Source of the DNA: Verrucomicrobia bacterium UBA3750
GTDB taxonomy: Bacteria; Verrucomicrobiota; Kiritimatiellia; RFP12; UBA1067
Reading direction: 5' to 3'
NCBI GenBank assembly: GCA_002371755.1
Contig: DFGM01000117.1
Coordinates: 1 to 40,060 of the forward strand
Length of the DNA stretch: 40,060 nt
Below, piece after piece: positions 1 to 7,979 of the stretch. Within the stretch, counting starts at the first letter, position 1. Every line of letters begins with the position of its first letter. The position numbers and the translations under genes are program-made. The notes beneath the pieces are model-generated. The model made no database searches. It was not told the origin of the DNA and was given only the letters and a program-made list of their open reading frames with translations.

Positions 1-34
1 GTAGGGCGGCGAGACCCCTCGCCGCCGCATGCCC
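1..34. repeat. REP-like palindromic repeat, copy A
   Basis: GGCGGCGAG at 5-13 pairs perfectly with CTCGCCGCC at 18-26 around a 4-nt loop. GTAGGGCGG (1-9) and GCCGCCGCATGCCC (21-34) recur with nearly the same spacing at 31980-31988 and 32001-32014, so this is one copy of a dispersed intergenic palindrome. There is no T-tract, so a terminator role is not supported. The rest of 35-215 holds a direct repeat (GGGGGTGCT at 72-80 and 93-101), the promoter at 101-115 and a leader of about 95 nt. I see no gene and no TPP riboswitch signature in it. Confidence 0.6.
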
Positions 35-100
35 ACACCGATACGACGCGGCGGGCAGGGGGCTTGAGGGTGGGGGTGCTACTGGACGGAGCGGGGGTGC

Positions 101-115
101 TTTTGGTATAATATG
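101..115 (+). promoter_or_regulatory. extended -10 promoter of the thi operon
   Basis: TTTTGGTATAATATG, with a perfect -10 TATAAT at 107-112 preceded by TGG (extended -10, TGn). TGGACG at 83-88 is a weak -35 candidate at 18-bp spacing. It lies about 100 nt upstream of the thi4 start and matches the element found at several other genes in this window. Confidence 0.7.
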
Positions 116-215
116 TGGCTACCGGGGCGAACGCGCGAAATGTGCGCAGGGAGCCGCCGGCAGCCCGCCGGGAGCCGGAAGCTTCGAGGCGGGAAATGAA
201 AGGAAAGAAACAGAC

Positions 216-1007
216 ATGAGCGGAAATACGTCCGTGATGGAAGAAACGATAAGCGGCGCAATCGTGCGCCGCTATTTCGAGAAACTGCAGGATAACCTTG
301 CGATAGACGTCGCAATAGTCGGGGCGGGTCCGAGCGGACTCGTGGCGGCGCACGACCTCGCCAAGGCCGGGCTCAAAGTGGCGGTGTATGAATCCAAACT
401 CGCGCCCGGTGGCGGCACATGGGGCGGCGGCATGCTCTTCAACGAAGTGACCGTGCAGAACGATGCGGCCGAAATCCTCCACGAGTTCGGCATCTCCACG
501 AAGCCTTATGACGAGAAGTATCATACCGTCGATTCGGTAGAGATGGCGTCCGGCCTCATATTCGGTGCGCGCAAGGCGGGTGCGGTCATATTCAACACGG
601 TAAAGGTGGAAGATATCGTCATGCACAATGGCGTGGTCTCTGGCGTGGTAATCAACTGGAATCCCGTCGCCAGGCTTGAAATGCATGTCGATCCCATCGT
701 GGTGACGAGCCGTGCGCTCATCGACGGCACCGGCCATCCGAGCGAAATCATCAACAAGGCGGTCAACAAGGCCGGGGTGAAGATTGATTCGCCCACTGGC
801 GGCATCCTCGGCGAAAAGCCCATGTGGATGGAAGACGGCGAGCGCACCACCGTGGAGAACACGAAGAGGCTCTATCCCGGTCTTTATGCTTCTGGCATGG
901 CGGCCAACAATGCCCAAGGCGGCTTCAGGATGGGTCCGATATTCGGCGGGATGCTGAAGTCGGGGCGCAAGATTGCGGAGATAGTGAAGGCCGACCTCGC
1001 GAAATGA
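216..1007 (+). CDS. thi4: Thi4-family thiazole synthase, His type
   Basis: The protein has 263 residues and belongs to the THI4 / ribulose-1,5-bisphosphate-synthase-like family, which makes the ADP-thiazole precursor of thiamine from NAD and glycine. A Rossmann dinucleotide-binding motif, VGAGPSG, lies at residues 35-41, followed by the conserved GGGTWGGGMLFN segment (66-76) and a C-terminal GGFRMGPIFGGML stretch. The position matching the sulfur-donating cysteine of yeast Thi4 (C-M-D-P) is His157 here (H-V-D-P). This implies the non-suicidal, sulfide-using type known from methanogens. The start follows AGGAAAGA at good spacing. It is the first gene of the operon and its stop overlaps thiE (ATGA). 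The family is clear; sulfide use is inferred from that single residue. Confidence 0.93.
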   Translation: MSGNTSVMEETISGAIVRRYFEKLQDNLAIDVAIVGAGPSGLVAAHDLAKAGLKVAVYESKLAPGGGTWGGGMLFNEVTVQNDAAEILHEFGISTKPYDEKYHTVDSVEMASGLIFGARKAGAVIFNTVKVEDIVMHNGVVSGVVINWNPVARLEMHVDPIVVTSRALIDGTGHPSEIINKAVNKAGVKIDSPTGGILGEKPMWMEDGERTTVENTKRLYPGLYASGMAANNAQGGFRMGPIFGGMLKSGRKIAEIVKADLAK

Positions 1008-1627
1008 CGGATTTCGGCTTCTATCTTGTGATGACCTCGCCGAAGGCGGGGTATGTGCGGTGTGCCGAGGCGGCGGTGAAGGCCGGCGTCGGCATGCTGC
1101 AGCTCAGGATGAAGCACGCCGCGCGCGAGGAAGTTCTCGCCGTGGCGCGCGAAGTTCGTGCCGTCACGCGCGGCTCCCGCACTTTGTTTATCGTGAACGA
1201 CGATCCATCCGTCGCGGCGGAATGCGGCGCGGATGGCGTCCATGTGGGGCAAAGCGACATGGCGGTGGCCGAAGTGCGTTCGCGTTGGCCGGAGATCGGC
1301 GTTGTCGGGCTTTCCACGCACTCGCTGGAGCAGGCTCGCAACGCGATTGGAGCCAAGCCCGACTATATTGGCGTCGGTCCCGTCTGGGCCACGCCCACGA
1401 AAGATATTCCCGATCCCACGCTCGGCGTGGCGACTGCGGCGGGAATGGCGCATCTTGTTCCTTTTCCGGCCGTGGCGATAGGCGGGATAACGGATGACGG
1501 ACGCATCTGCGAGCTCGTGCGCGCAGGCCTCAAGAACTTTGCCGTAGTCAGGTCTGTCTGCCAGGCAGAAGACCCCTATTCGGCAATCCGCCACATCCAG
1601 GAAGTTGCGGCAGATGCCGGCAGATGA
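1004..1627 (+). CDS. thiE: thiamine-phosphate synthase
   Basis: The protein has 207 residues, the usual ThiE length. ThiE joins HMP-pyrophosphate to the thiazole phosphate to form thiamine phosphate in the cytoplasm. TIM-barrel landmarks are present in order: the LQLR strand near the N terminus, the ND...CGADGVHVGQSDM phosphate/metal segment, IGVGPVWATPTK, and the AIGGI loop near the C terminus. The ATG is chosen because it overlaps the thi4 stop (ATGA) and matches the family N terminus; longer upstream starts would lie inside thi4. Having Thi4 and ThiE together gives the last two steps of the thiazole branch. thiC and thiD are not in the window. Confidence 0.93.
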   Translation: MTDFGFYLVMTSPKAGYVRCAEAAVKAGVGMLQLRMKHAAREEVLAVAREVRAVTRGSRTLFIVNDDPSVAAECGADGVHVGQSDMAVAEVRSRWPEIGVVGLSTHSLEQARNAIGAKPDYIGVGPVWATPTKDIPDPTLGVATAAGMAHLVPFPAVAIGGITDDGRICELVRAGLKNFAVVRSVCQAEDPYSAIRHIQEVAADAGR

Positions 1628-2330
1628 CATATTCGCGCGCTCCGGGCAGCTGCTGGGCGAAACGGCGCTTGGCAGGCTCAAGCGTTCCCGCGTGGCGGTG
1701 TTCGGTCTGGGTGGCGTAGGCGGCTGGTGCGCCGAGGCGCTTGTGCGCACTGGCGTGGGTCACCTCATGCTGGTCGATTCCGACTGCGTGGAGGCGACAA
1801 ACGTCAACCGTCAGGTGATGGCCACATCACTTACGGTTGGCGAGGCGAAGGCGTCTCTGCTCGCGAAGCGTCTTGCCGAAATCAATCCTGCGATTTCTTT
1901 GGATGTCAGGAACGAGCGCTATACGCCGGAAAACGCGGCGGCATTCGGCCTTGAAAGCTACGATGTGGCGATAGACGCTATAGATTCGCTCGAGTCGAAA
2001 GTGCATCTTGCGCGGCATGCGCTCGCGATACCCGCTCTTGCGTTCTTTTCTTCCATGGGGGCGGCGTGCAGGCGGGATGTCTTTGCCATGCGCAAAAGCG
2101 TGTTCCGGAAGGTGGAGGGGGATGGACTTGCGCGGGCGATGAGGCGGCGTTTCAGGGAGTCTGGCGGCATCCCCGAACGAGACTTCATGTGCGTCTGGAG
2201 CACGGAACGCCCCGCAGCCATGCAGGGCAAAGGCTCGATCATGCCCGTGACGGCGGCGTTCGGCATGGCGCTCGCCGCTCTCGCGATAGAGTCTATATGC
2301 GCCGCCCCTGAACCACTTTCCCATATATAA
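1614..2330 (+). CDS. tcdA: TcdA-like E1 enzyme (tRNA t6A dehydratase family)
   Basis: The protein has 238 residues from ATG 1614 and is a ThiF/MoeB/HesA-superfamily adenylating enzyme. GLGGVG at residues 31-36 binds ATP. It is followed by LMLVDSD, TNVNRQ (63-67) and a DAIDS motif, and ends in CVWSTERP...VTAAFGM. The ending and the lack of the Cys-X2-Cys zinc pairs of true ThiF/MoeB point to TcdA (CsdL), which cyclises N6-threonylcarbamoyladenosine in tRNA. Its place between thiE and hydE would also fit a sulfur-transfer role, but no thiS or thiG is nearby and Thi4 makes them unnecessary. The start overlaps the end of thiE by 14 nt; TTG at 1605 is a possible alternative. Family sure, exact function less so. 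Confidence 0.8.
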   Translation: MPADDIFARSGQLLGETALGRLKRSRVAVFGLGGVGGWCAEALVRTGVGHLMLVDSDCVEATNVNRQVMATSLTVGEAKASLLAKRLAEINPAISLDVRNERYTPENAAAFGLESYDVAIDAIDSLESKVHLARHALAIPALAFFSSMGAACRRDVFAMRKSVFRKVEGDGLARAMRRRFRESGGIPERDFMCVWSTERPAAMQGKGSIMPVTAAFGMALAALAIESICAAPEPLSHI

Positions 2331-3430
2331 TGGATAATAAGACGGCCGATATAATCGCAGCAGGCGAAAGCCGTGCGCGCAGTTTGGACGAAGAGAGCCT
2401 CGCATGGCTTCTTTCGCTGGAAGATTCCAGCGATGGGGAAAATGAGCTTTTCGAGGCGGCCTATCGCGTAAAGTGCGCAGTCATCGGCAAGAAAGTCTCT
2501 ATCCGCGCACTTATCGAGGCGGGGAATGCGTGTGCAAAGGATTGCCGCTACTGCGGCATACGCAAGTCGAATGCGCGAATAGAGCGCTATACGATGAGCG
2601 CGGAGGAAATCTATTTGGCGGCAGTGGCGGCAAAGGAGGCAGGCTACGCCTCCATCGTGATACAGGCGGGCGAAATCGAATCTCCCGCCCATACTGCCAA
2701 GATAGAGGAGGCGTTGAAGGCGGTTTCGGCGCTTGATATGGGAGTGACCTTGTCATTGGGCGAGCAGGAGGAAGAAGTCTACCGTCGCTGGCGTGAAGCC
2801 GGGGCGACGCGTTATCTCCTGCGCATAGAGACTTCCGACCCCCGGCTCTATGCCCGCCTTCACCCTGCGGACCACAGCTGGCAACGCAGAGCCGGGTGTC
2901 TCGGCATCCTTTCGCGCCTTGGATACCAGGTTGGGACGGGCGTGATGTGCGCCTTGCCGGGGCAGGACGCGCACAGCCTCGCGCGCGACATCCTCTTTTA
3001 CGTGAAAGCCGATGCCGACATGATTGGCATGGGACCCTACATCCCGCATCACGACGCACCCGTTCCAGAGGCTCCGGCGTTTTCTCCGGACGCTCGGCTC
3101 CATCTTGCCTTGCGCATGATCGCGGCGACGCGTCTAATGCTGCATGACGTCAACATCGCTTCTACCACCGCCTTGGAGGCTCTTTCGCCGGACGGCAGAG
3201 AGCGAGGCATATTGGCCGGGGCGAACGTCATCATGCCGAATATAACCGATTCTGCTTCCTCAAGCAAATACCGGCTCTACGACGGCAAACCCTTCAGCAA
3301 GGGGGCCGCCGGTGCGGCGGAATCGCTCAAATGCATCGCCCGGCGTTTCGCGCGCCTCGGCGAAAAAGTGCTCTTCAATGAAAGAGGGGATAGTCTGCAT
3401 TATGCAAAGAAAAGCGGCAGTAATCAATGA
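2330..3430 (+). CDS. hydE: HydE-like radical SAM protein
   Basis: The protein has 366 residues. The radical SAM cluster motif CX3CX2C is Cys68, Cys72 and Cys75 (CAKDCRYC). It is followed by segments typical of [FeFe]-hydrogenase maturase HydE: IVIQAGE, VTLSLGE, YLLRIETSDPRLYARLHP, GYQVGTGVMCALPGQ and DMIGMGPYIPHHD. HydE works in assembly of the hydrogenase H-cluster. No hydF, hydG or hydrogenase gene lies in the window, so the partner must be elsewhere or the enzyme has another role. PylB and other BioB-like enzymes are the closest alternatives. The start overlaps the tcdA stop (TAATG), indicating translational coupling in the thi operon. Confidence 0.8.
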   Translation: MDNKTADIIAAGESRARSLDEESLAWLLSLEDSSDGENELFEAAYRVKCAVIGKKVSIRALIEAGNACAKDCRYCGIRKSNARIERYTMSAEEIYLAAVAAKEAGYASIVIQAGEIESPAHTAKIEEALKAVSALDMGVTLSLGEQEEEVYRRWREAGATRYLLRIETSDPRLYARLHPADHSWQRRAGCLGILSRLGYQVGTGVMCALPGQDAHSLARDILFYVKADADMIGMGPYIPHHDAPVPEAPAFSPDARLHLALRMIAATRLMLHDVNIASTTALEALSPDGRERGILAGANVIMPNITDSASSSKYRLYDGKPFSKGAAGAAESLKCIARRFARLGEKVLFNERGDSLHYAKKSGSNQ

Positions 3431-4220
3431 TTTTTCGTCCTACGGCAGATGCTCGCTCGCTGTTGCCATACCCGTGCTCGCGGCGATGAAGGTGCAGTGC
3501 TGCGCAGTGCCCACCGCCATTTTCACAAACCACACAGGCTTCCCTTCGTACTCCTGGACCGATTACACCGCCCATATGGACGATTATATCCGCGAGTGGC
3601 TGAAGCTGGGGCTTTCTTTCGACGCGGTCCAAAGCGGCTTTCTCGGTTCAAAGGCGCAGATTGACTTCGTCTTCAGGTTCCTCAAGGCGTTTCGCAGCCC
3701 TGGCACGATTGTGGCCGTAGACCCCGTCATGGGAGACTACGGCAGGCTCTATTCCACATACGACCGCGAACTTGCCGAAGGAATGCGCAGGCTGCTCGAC
3801 GTGGCCGACATCCTCACGCCCAATCTCACCGAAGCGTGCGTGCTCGCCGGTTGCGACTACGACCCGGAAATCTCCGATGCCGGGCTTCTTGCTCTCGCCA
3901 AGACGATATCCGAGCCAAACGGCGCCAAGGTGGTCATCACCGGCATGCAGCGCGATGGGTCGCTACTCAACTTCGCCTACGAAAGAGGAAAAGCGCCTTT
4001 CGTCCACTGCGAAAGCAAGATCGGAGAAGATCGCAGCGGCACGGGCGATGTGTTTTCTTCGGTGATTCTGGGCGATGCCATAAACGGGGTCGACTTCGCC
4101 GAAAGCGTTGCGAAGGCGAGCCGTTTCGTGGCATCGGCAGTGCGCAAATCGGAAGAATTGGGAGTCGGCCACAAGGAGGGACTCGCGATAGAAGAGGTGC
4201 TGGGCGAGCTTATCGCATGA
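3402..4220 (+). CDS. pdxK: pyridoxal/pyridoxamine or HMP kinase (PfkB/ThiD superfamily)
   Basis: The protein has 272 residues and belongs to the ribokinase-like PdxK/PdxY/ThiD group. The N terminus has the family pattern DFSSYGRCSLAVAIPVLAAM, then AVDPVMGDYG, LTPNLTEACVLAG, and the catalytic loop DRSGTGDVFSS, whose Asp is the general base. Members phosphorylate pyridoxal/pyridoxamine or hydroxymethylpyrimidine. In this operon HMP kinase activity feeding ThiE is attractive, but that is inference. I chose ATG 3402 because it fits the family N terminus, and GAGGGG lies upstream; ATG 3378 in frame is an alternative. It overlaps the end of hydE by 29 nt and is the last gene of the operon, ending 17 nt from the convergent nth stop. 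Confidence 0.85.
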   Translation: MQRKAAVINDFSSYGRCSLAVAIPVLAAMKVQCCAVPTAIFTNHTGFPSYSWTDYTAHMDDYIREWLKLGLSFDAVQSGFLGSKAQIDFVFRFLKAFRSPGTIVAVDPVMGDYGRLYSTYDRELAEGMRRLLDVADILTPNLTEACVLAGCDYDPEISDAGLLALAKTISEPNGAKVVITGMQRDGSLLNFAYERGKAPFVHCESKIGEDRSGTGDVFSSVILGDAINGVDFAESVAKASRFVASAVRKSEELGVGHKEGLAIEEVLGELIA

Positions 4221-4237
4221 CGCCCGAAGCCTTGCCG

Positions 4238-4903
4238 TCACTTCTTCTTGGGGCTGGAACAGTATTGGGCGATGGGGCAGCCGTCGCACTTGGGGCGCAC
4301 CGGGTCGCAACGCGTCTGCCCGAAGGAGACCAGGTGCGAGTTCCACGTCTTCCAGTATCGGCGAGGCAGAATCTTGCGTAGCGCCATTTCCGTCTCGAAT
4401 GGCGACTTCGTCTTTACGAGTCCCAGCCAGTTGCAAATCCTGTGCACATGCACATCGACGCAAATCGCCGGCAGGTTGAAGCCTACGGCCACCGTCAGAT
4501 TCGCGGTTTTGCGTCCCACACCCGGCAATTCGCACAGCTCTTCGACGGTTTTGGGCAGCCTCCCGTTGAATTTCTCCTCCAGTGCGCCCGGCAGAGCCTT
4601 CAGGTGGCGAGCTTTATCCCGGTAGAAGCCAACGGGATAGATTAGCTCTGCAATTTCACTTTCCGAAAGCCGCTCCAAGTCTTCCGGGGCGAATATCGCA
4701 CCTTTGGCTTTTGCGAAAAGCCGTTTGACCGCACCCGCCGTGCAGGCGTCCTTGGTGCGCGCCGAGAGTATGGTGCCTACCAAGACGGAGAACGGATCGT
4801 GGGTATGAGCCTCTATCAATTCTATTATAGGGGCTTTATGCGCCTTGAATTCCTTCTTCAGCGCCTTGACTATGGCGGGGATGTCTGCTATTTGCGCGCT
4901 CAT
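4238..4903 (-). CDS. nth: endonuclease III
   Basis: The protein has 221 residues and is a base-excision-repair DNA glycosylase/AP lyase. The helix-hairpin-helix LPGVGRKTAN carries catalytic Lys132, and Asp150 sits in the VDVHVHR motif. The [4Fe-4S] ligands are Cys199, Cys206, Cys209 and Cys215 (C-X6-C-X2-C-X5-C), matching the family. The ATG at 4901-4903 is chosen because the protein then starts at the family boundary and the -10 TATACT is only 7 nt away. A longer in-frame start would lie upstream of the transcription start. That spacing predicts a leaderless message. It is divergent from the zinc-ribbon operon. Confidence 0.94.
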   Translation of the reverse strand: MSAQIADIPAIVKALKKEFKAHKAPIIELIEAHTHDPFSVLVGTILSARTKDACTAGAVKRLFAKAKGAIFAPEDLERLSESEIAELIYPVGFYRDKARHLKALPGALEEKFNGRLPKTVEELCELPGVGRKTANLTVAVGFNLPAICVDVHVHRICNWLGLVKTKSPFETEMALRKILPRRYWKTWNSHLVSFGQTRCDPVRPKCDGCPIAQYCSSPKKK

Positions 4904-4936
4904 GGTGCATAGTATAACAAAATTTGGTATAATATG
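4904..4936. promoter_or_regulatory. compact divergent promoter, nth / zinc-ribbon operon
   Basis: Rightward: AAATTTGGTATAATATG with -10 TATAAT at 4928-4933. Leftward: TTGTTATACTATGC with -10 TATACT at 4916-4911, 7 nt before the nth ATG. The two halves form a near-perfect dyad, with GTGCATA at 4904-4910 and TATGCAC at the right end (from 4933). The two -10 boxes are separated by only 11 bp, so the promoters face away from each other on the same piece of DNA and should compete for polymerase. Confidence 0.65.
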
Positions 4937-4975
4937 CACCAACTATTCGCCGTCAAGAAAGGGCAAGGAAAAGAG

Positions 4976-5578
4976 ATGTCACAAGAATGGAACATAAAAT
5001 CGCGCGCGCACGTCTGTTCGATATGTGGACAGGCGCTGGAAGACCGTTCCGCGGTGACGAGTGCGCTCAGGGAACAGCCGGGCGGATATGAACGTTTCGA
5101 CAGCCATCAGGCGTGCTGGAAGGCGCAAGTGCGAGATTGGGAGCCGTTCTCCCAGTGGGACGGCATCTACATGGCCCCCAAGAAAGAGGAAAAGAAGGAA
5201 GCACTGAAGAAAGAGGATGCCGGAGAAATCCTTCGCAAGCTCGTGACGCTGGACGACCCGGCGATGAAGAATGTAGTCTATGTGCTCGCGGTGATGCTTG
5301 AAAGGTCCAAGATTCTCGTCGAGCGCGATGCCAAAGCGGTGGAAGGCGGCATAAGGAGAGTGTATGAAGACCGCAAGAACGGCGACACGTTCGTCATACT
5401 CGACCCGCGCTTGAGGATGGAGAACCTCTCCGAAGTGCAGCAGCAGGTGGTGGCGCTTCTTTCCGGCACAAAGACGCTCGGGGAAGTGGCGGCCGACGAA
5501 ACCGCCCCGGAGGCGCCGCAGGAAGATGACGCCCAGCATCAGGAGCCGGCGCAAGAAGGCGGGGCAAGTGCTCACTGA
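4976..5578 (+). CDS. zinc-ribbon hypothetical protein
   Basis: The protein has 200 residues and I do not recognise a named family. The N terminus carries a likely zinc site, Cys14-X2-Cys17 with His44-X2-Cys47 (CSICG ... SHQACW). The middle is rich in Lys/Glu (residues about 65-80) and helical, and the C terminus is acidic and Glu/Gln/Ala-rich. The ATG at 4976 follows AAGGAAAAGAG; the earlier in-frame ATG at 4934 lies in the promoter. It is the first gene of an operon with a SNF2 helicase and a SWIM protein, so a nucleic-acid-related role is possible but unproven. Confidence 0.75.
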   Translation: MSQEWNIKSRAHVCSICGQALEDRSAVTSALREQPGGYERFDSHQACWKAQVRDWEPFSQWDGIYMAPKKEEKKEALKKEDAGEILRKLVTLDDPAMKNVVYVLAVMLERSKILVERDAKAVEGGIRRVYEDRKNGDTFVILDPRLRMENLSEVQQQVVALLSGTKTLGEVAADETAPEAPQEDDAQHQEPAQEGGASAH

Positions 5579-7979
5579 GTGTCAAAAAGAGGCGTTGCGA
5601 GCCATGGCGGCGGGCGAAATCCTGCCGACGCTCGTGAAAGAAGACGATGGCTGGCATGCTCGCTGGCGCATGACGCGCGCCGATGACAACCCGTGGATAG
5701 ACGATGCCGTTCGCAGCGCCGCCATCACGCCGTTGACGGCGGATGCGGAGAATCAGCGCCATGCCACCCTCCACGATGCGTGGCTGGCGGCGTTGCGCAG
5801 CCGGAATGGACTTATAAACTGGGACGATGCCGAATGTAGGCGTTTTGCCGCCCAGCTCAAGCGCTGGGCGGAGCGCGTGACGGACGAAACGCCAAAGGCG
5901 CGTCAAGCGCTTGTCTTCGCGTTTTCGGAGTTGGACGGGGTCTTTGCCGTGGAATGTGCCGCCCCACGCGGCAAGGCGCAGTATCTGGCACTCGGGGAAG
6001 CGGCGCGGATATTCGGTCCATTGCGTATGATGCGCAGCGTGCCTGGCGGCGCGCGGCTCCGGGTGGAGCTCTCGCATGATGAGGCGGGCGTGTTTTTGAA
6101 GAGCGGGGCGCGAGCTCTCGCGCATGCCGGCTTCGGTGTGGATGGCTGCGCGATTGCGGCTGAAATCACCGCATTCGCCGAACTTGAGGATGCGGCAGAG
6201 CCGGCCGCGGGCGGCGCGCGGGAAGAAAAGCCTAGAATGCGCCTCAAGGTGCGTGTGGCGGGCGAAGAGGCGAGCGCGGAAGAGATTCGTTTTCTGCTGG
6301 AGCAGGGTTCCTCGCTTGTATTCTTCAGAAACCGCTGGATAGAAGTAGACCGCGATATTCTGCGCCAAGCGTTGAGGGCGCTTGAAAAAGACGGCGGAAA
6401 ACTTTCCCGCATGGAGGCTGTGGCATTTGCACAGGGAATCGGGGCGGTAGGCTCGCTCGAAATTGCCGAGGCGCGCGCCCACGGCTGGCTCAGGGGACTC
6501 TTGAACGAACTTCGCGCCAAGGGCGAATTCACAGGCGGGGACTTCCGCCGCTGGGCGGAGGATTTCGCCGCGCTCGCACCGGGGTTCTCGGGAAAGCTCA
6601 GGCCTTATCAGGCCAGAGGCGTCGCGTGGTTGCACTTTTTGACAGACCATGGCTTCGGGGCGCTCTTGGCAGACGATATGGGGCTCGGGAAGACTGTGCA
6701 GACTATCGCCTGGATCTGCCTTTCAAAACCGAAGGCCCCGGTGCTTGTGGTCGTGCCGCTTTCGCTTCTCGCGAACTGGAAGCGCGAAATCGCGGTTTTC
6801 GCTCCTTCGCTCAAGACGTATGTGCATCATGGGGAGAAGCGCCATGCAGCGAGCGGTTTTGCGCGAGCCACCTTGGGCGCGGACATAGTCCTTACGAGCT
6901 ATACGCTCTATGTGAAGGACTATTCTCTTATCTCGGAAACGCCTTGGGCGGCGATGGTGCTTGATGAAGCGCAGTCGATAAAAAATGCGGATACGCGACT
7001 TGCGCGTGCGGTGAAGGCGTTGGGTGCGCCGAAGCGTCTGGCGCTCACGGGCACGCCGGTGGAAAATTCCGCTTCGGACATCTGGAGCCTCGAAGAATAT
7101 CTGAACCCGGGTTTCCTGCCGGACAGGAAGTCGTTCCGCGAGCGGTTTGAAAGGCCGCTTTCGGCCGACCCCATGGCTGCGGCGGGGAAGCGTCTTCGCC
7201 GTGCGCTAGAGCCGTTCATGCTCCGGCGGCTCAAGACCGATGCCGATATTGCGGCGGAAATCGGCGAGAAGCGCGAAGTCAGAGAGTTTTGCGCACTTTC
7301 GCCGAAGGAACGCGCGGCATACGAGGCCGCCTTGGCCGCGTGGCATGCGAGCGAACATTCGCAAGGCGATATCTTTGCGCTTATCAACCGGCTCAAACTC
7401 TCGTGCGATGGCATGGTGGTGGCGAAGAAAGGGGAGGTAGATAACGCGCTCGACCCCGAAGGCGGCAAACTCATGCGTCTTTTGGATCTCCTCGAAAGCA
7501 TATTCGCATCAGGCGAAAGCGCTCTCGTCTTCACGCAATACGCGAAAGTGGGCGAGAGACTCGTCGCGGCGATTGAAGCGAAGTTCGGCGAAAGGCCGCC
7601 TTTCATGCACGGGGCTCTCACGGCAAATGCGCGCGAGGAAGAGACGGCGCGGTTCAACGCTCCTGGGGCGCGTGCCTATATCCTTTCTTTAAGGACGGGC
7701 GGACTCGGCCTCAATCTCGTCAAGGCAACTCATGTAATCCACTACGACCGCTGGTGGAATCCTGCCGTGGAAGCGCAGGCTACGGACCGCGCACACAGAA
7801 TCGGGCAGAAGTCCATGGTGCTTGTGCACCTTTTTATCGCCGCGGGCACCATCGAGGAAAATGTGGATGCGATATTGGAAAGGAAGAGCGCCGCCGCGGG
7901 GAATCTCGTCACGAGCGGCGAGAAGTTCCTTGCTTCGATGTCTGCCGACGAGTTTGAAAGGACGGTGGCGCTGGAATGA
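5526..7979 (+). CDS. SNF2-family helicase/ATPase
   Basis: The protein has 817 residues. The C-terminal half is a complete SNF2 motor: a QARGVAWL Q-motif region, Walker A DDMGLGKT (about residues 383-390), Walker B DEAQ (about 479), LTGTPVEN, then the helicase C lobe with RTGGLGLNL (about 723) and DRAHRIGQ (about 755). The N-terminal ~350 residues are a poorly conserved accessory region of the type found in bacterial HepA/RapA-like SNF2 proteins. These enzymes move on double-stranded DNA and remodel protein-nucleic acid complexes. The ATG at 5526 has AGGA very close; GTG at 5568 with AGAAGG is a credible alternative that cuts the overlap with the upstream gene from 53 to 11 nt. It overlaps the SWIM gene by ATGA. 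Confidence 0.9.
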   Translation: MTPSIRSRRKKAGQVLTECQKEALRAMAAGEILPTLVKEDDGWHARWRMTRADDNPWIDDAVRSAAITPLTADAENQRHATLHDAWLAALRSRNGLINWDDAECRRFAAQLKRWAERVTDETPKARQALVFAFSELDGVFAVECAAPRGKAQYLALGEAARIFGPLRMMRSVPGGARLRVELSHDEAGVFLKSGARALAHAGFGVDGCAIAAEITAFAELEDAAEPAAGGAREEKPRMRLKVRVAGEEASAEEIRFLLEQGSSLVFFRNRWIEVDRDILRQALRALEKDGGKLSRMEAVAFAQGIGAVGSLEIAEARAHGWLRGLLNELRAKGEFTGGDFRRWAEDFAALAPGFSGKLRPYQARGVAWLHFLTDHGFGALLADDMGLGKTVQTIAWICLSKPKAPVLVVVPLSLLANWKREIAVFAPSLKTYVHHGEKRHAASGFARATLGADIVLTSYTLYVKDYSLISETPWAAMVLDEAQSIKNADTRLARAVKALGAPKRLALTGTPVENSASDIWSLEEYLNPGFLPDRKSFRERFERPLSADPMAAAGKRLRRALEPFMLRRLKTDADIAAEIGEKREVREFCALSPKERAAYEAALAAWHASEHSQGDIFALINRLKLSCDGMVVAKKGEVDNALDPEGGKLMRLLDLLESIFASGESALVFTQYAKVGERLVAAIEAKFGERPPFMHGALTANAREEETARFNAPGARAYILSLRTGGLGLNLVKATHVIHYDRWWNPAVEAQATDRAHRIGQKSMVLVHLFIAAGTIEENVDAILERKSAAAGNLVTSGEKFLASMSADEFERTVALE

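Noticed and set aside
116..215. TPP riboswitch in front of the thiamine operon
   Set aside because: No CUGAGA or ACCUGAUCUGGAUAAUGCCAGCG-like segments in the leader; only GC-rich hairpins.
1614..2330. ThiF or MoeB identity for the E1-like gene
   Set aside because: Lacks the Cys-X2-Cys zinc pairs, and the C-terminal CVWSTE...VTAAFG block fits TcdA; no thiS or moaD is near.
4934..4978. Upstream start (ATG 4934) for the zinc-ribbon gene
   Set aside because: That ATG lies directly at the end of the -10 box and would not be on the transcript.
5394..6650. 418-codon minus-strand frame opposite the zinc-ribbon and SNF2 genes
   Set aside because: Arg/Pro/His-rich shadow without motif or start signals.
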